Shown here: piece after piece, positions 48,242-48,292 of the stretch | How positions within the stretch are numbered: the first letter of the stretch is position 1 | How the letters are laid out: each line of letters begins with the position of its first letter | Source of the DNA: an uncultured Paracoccus sp. | GTDB lineage: Bacteria; Pseudomonadota; Alphaproteobacteria; Rhodobacterales; Rhodobacteraceae | Reading direction: 5' to 3' | Length of the DNA: 48,292 nt | Assembly: GCF_946221145.1 (NCBI RefSeq) | Contig: NZ_CAMIOH010000002.1 | Coordinates: 1 to 48,292 of the forward strand | The notes under the pieces: model-generated | The model's input: the letters and a program-made list of their open reading frames with translations, nothing else | What the model was told of the DNA's origin: nothing | The model's database searches: none | Made by a program: the position numbers and the translations under genes

Positions 48242-48292
48242 GAAAAGAATGGTGGACGCGACAGGGATTGAACCTGTGACCCCTACGATGTC
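48242..48292. repeat. attR: attR core (51-bp direct repeat)
   Basis: Identical to 1-51. The minus-strand tRNA-Val continues past the window, so this is the end where the phage copy restores the 3' part of the functional tRNA. Confidence 0.93.
48250..48292 (-). tRNA. tRNA-Val(GAC), 3' part at attR, continues off the window
   Basis: Same 43-base tRNA segment as at 9-51 (anticodon GAC to CCA). The 5' part, beyond 48292, is not visible; an intact host tRNA is expected there because integration at tRNA 3' ends keeps the gene whole. Confidence 0.7.

Noticed and set aside
1..48292. Gene transfer agent instead of a phage
   Set aside because: Integrase, att repeats, CI/Cro switch, replication genes and lambda-type head genes together show a temperate phage.
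1..48292. CRISPR array or insertion sequence
   Set aside because: No regularly spaced repeat-spacer pattern and no transposase with terminal inverted repeats; the only dense repeats are the AGCCG tract and the GGGACGC cluster.

Overview
The window is one complete lambda-like (siphovirus, cos-type head genes) temperate prophage, cut almost exactly at its two attachment sites. A 51-bp direct repeat (1-51 and 48242-48292) carries the 3' part of a tRNA-Val(GAC) gene on the minus strand, so the element sits in that tRNA gene. The DNA is very G+C-rich. The tRNA, a MucR-type domain, a CtrA-like DNA-binding domain and Caulobacter-style promoter elements point to an alphaproteobacterial host, most likely a Caulobacteraceae member such as Brevundimonas. 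The host assignment is inference, not something read directly.

Layout. (1) 1-2014: attL, integrase arm-type repeats, a small membrane protein, the tyrosine integrase and an overlapping excisionase-like gene, all leftward. (2) 2022-10329: a tightly overlapping leftward early operon. It holds accessory proteins, two MazG-like proteins, a TetR-type HTH protein and a 718-residue fusion of winged helix, ParB-like domain and MucR-like domain. (3) 10330-12143: immunity region with a secreted accessory protein, a LexA-like CI repressor and four related operators flanking PL and PR. (4) 12143-19481: rightward early operon with a Cro-like protein, an AGCCG simple-sequence repeat, a second ParB-like protein, a receiver-less CtrA-like winged helix, a DNA methyltransferase, primase and helicase, then a candidate iteron origin and a NusG/RfaH-like protein followed by a strong terminator. 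(5) 19675-31320: candidate cos region, terminase, gpW, portal, protease with nested scaffold, decoration, capsid, head-tail joining, tail tube, and tail chaperone with a -1 frameshift site. (6) 31317-41123: tape measure, tail tip and an SGNH-containing tail protein. (7) 41053-41744: a frameshifted SGNH esterase gene running antisense. (8) 41848-43838: holin candidates, M15 endolysin and Rz/Rz1 spanins. (9) 43839-48144: terminator-like hairpins, accessory genes, a leftward operon ending in a YedK/HMCES-type SRAP gene, and a Dam-type methyltransferase next to attR.

How it works together: CI would repress PL and PR and be inactivated by RecA-dependent self-cleavage. The right operon then copies the DNA, and the NusG-like protein is well placed to let polymerase read through the terminator at 19524-19555 into the late genes. 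The most unusual signal is a 15-bp near-palindrome (GCGCACGSCGTGCGC) present in eight exact copies spaced 4.3-9.4 kb apart across the whole element, in different reading frames and once between genes. It looks like a distributed protein-binding site, and the two ParB-like proteins are obvious candidate readers.
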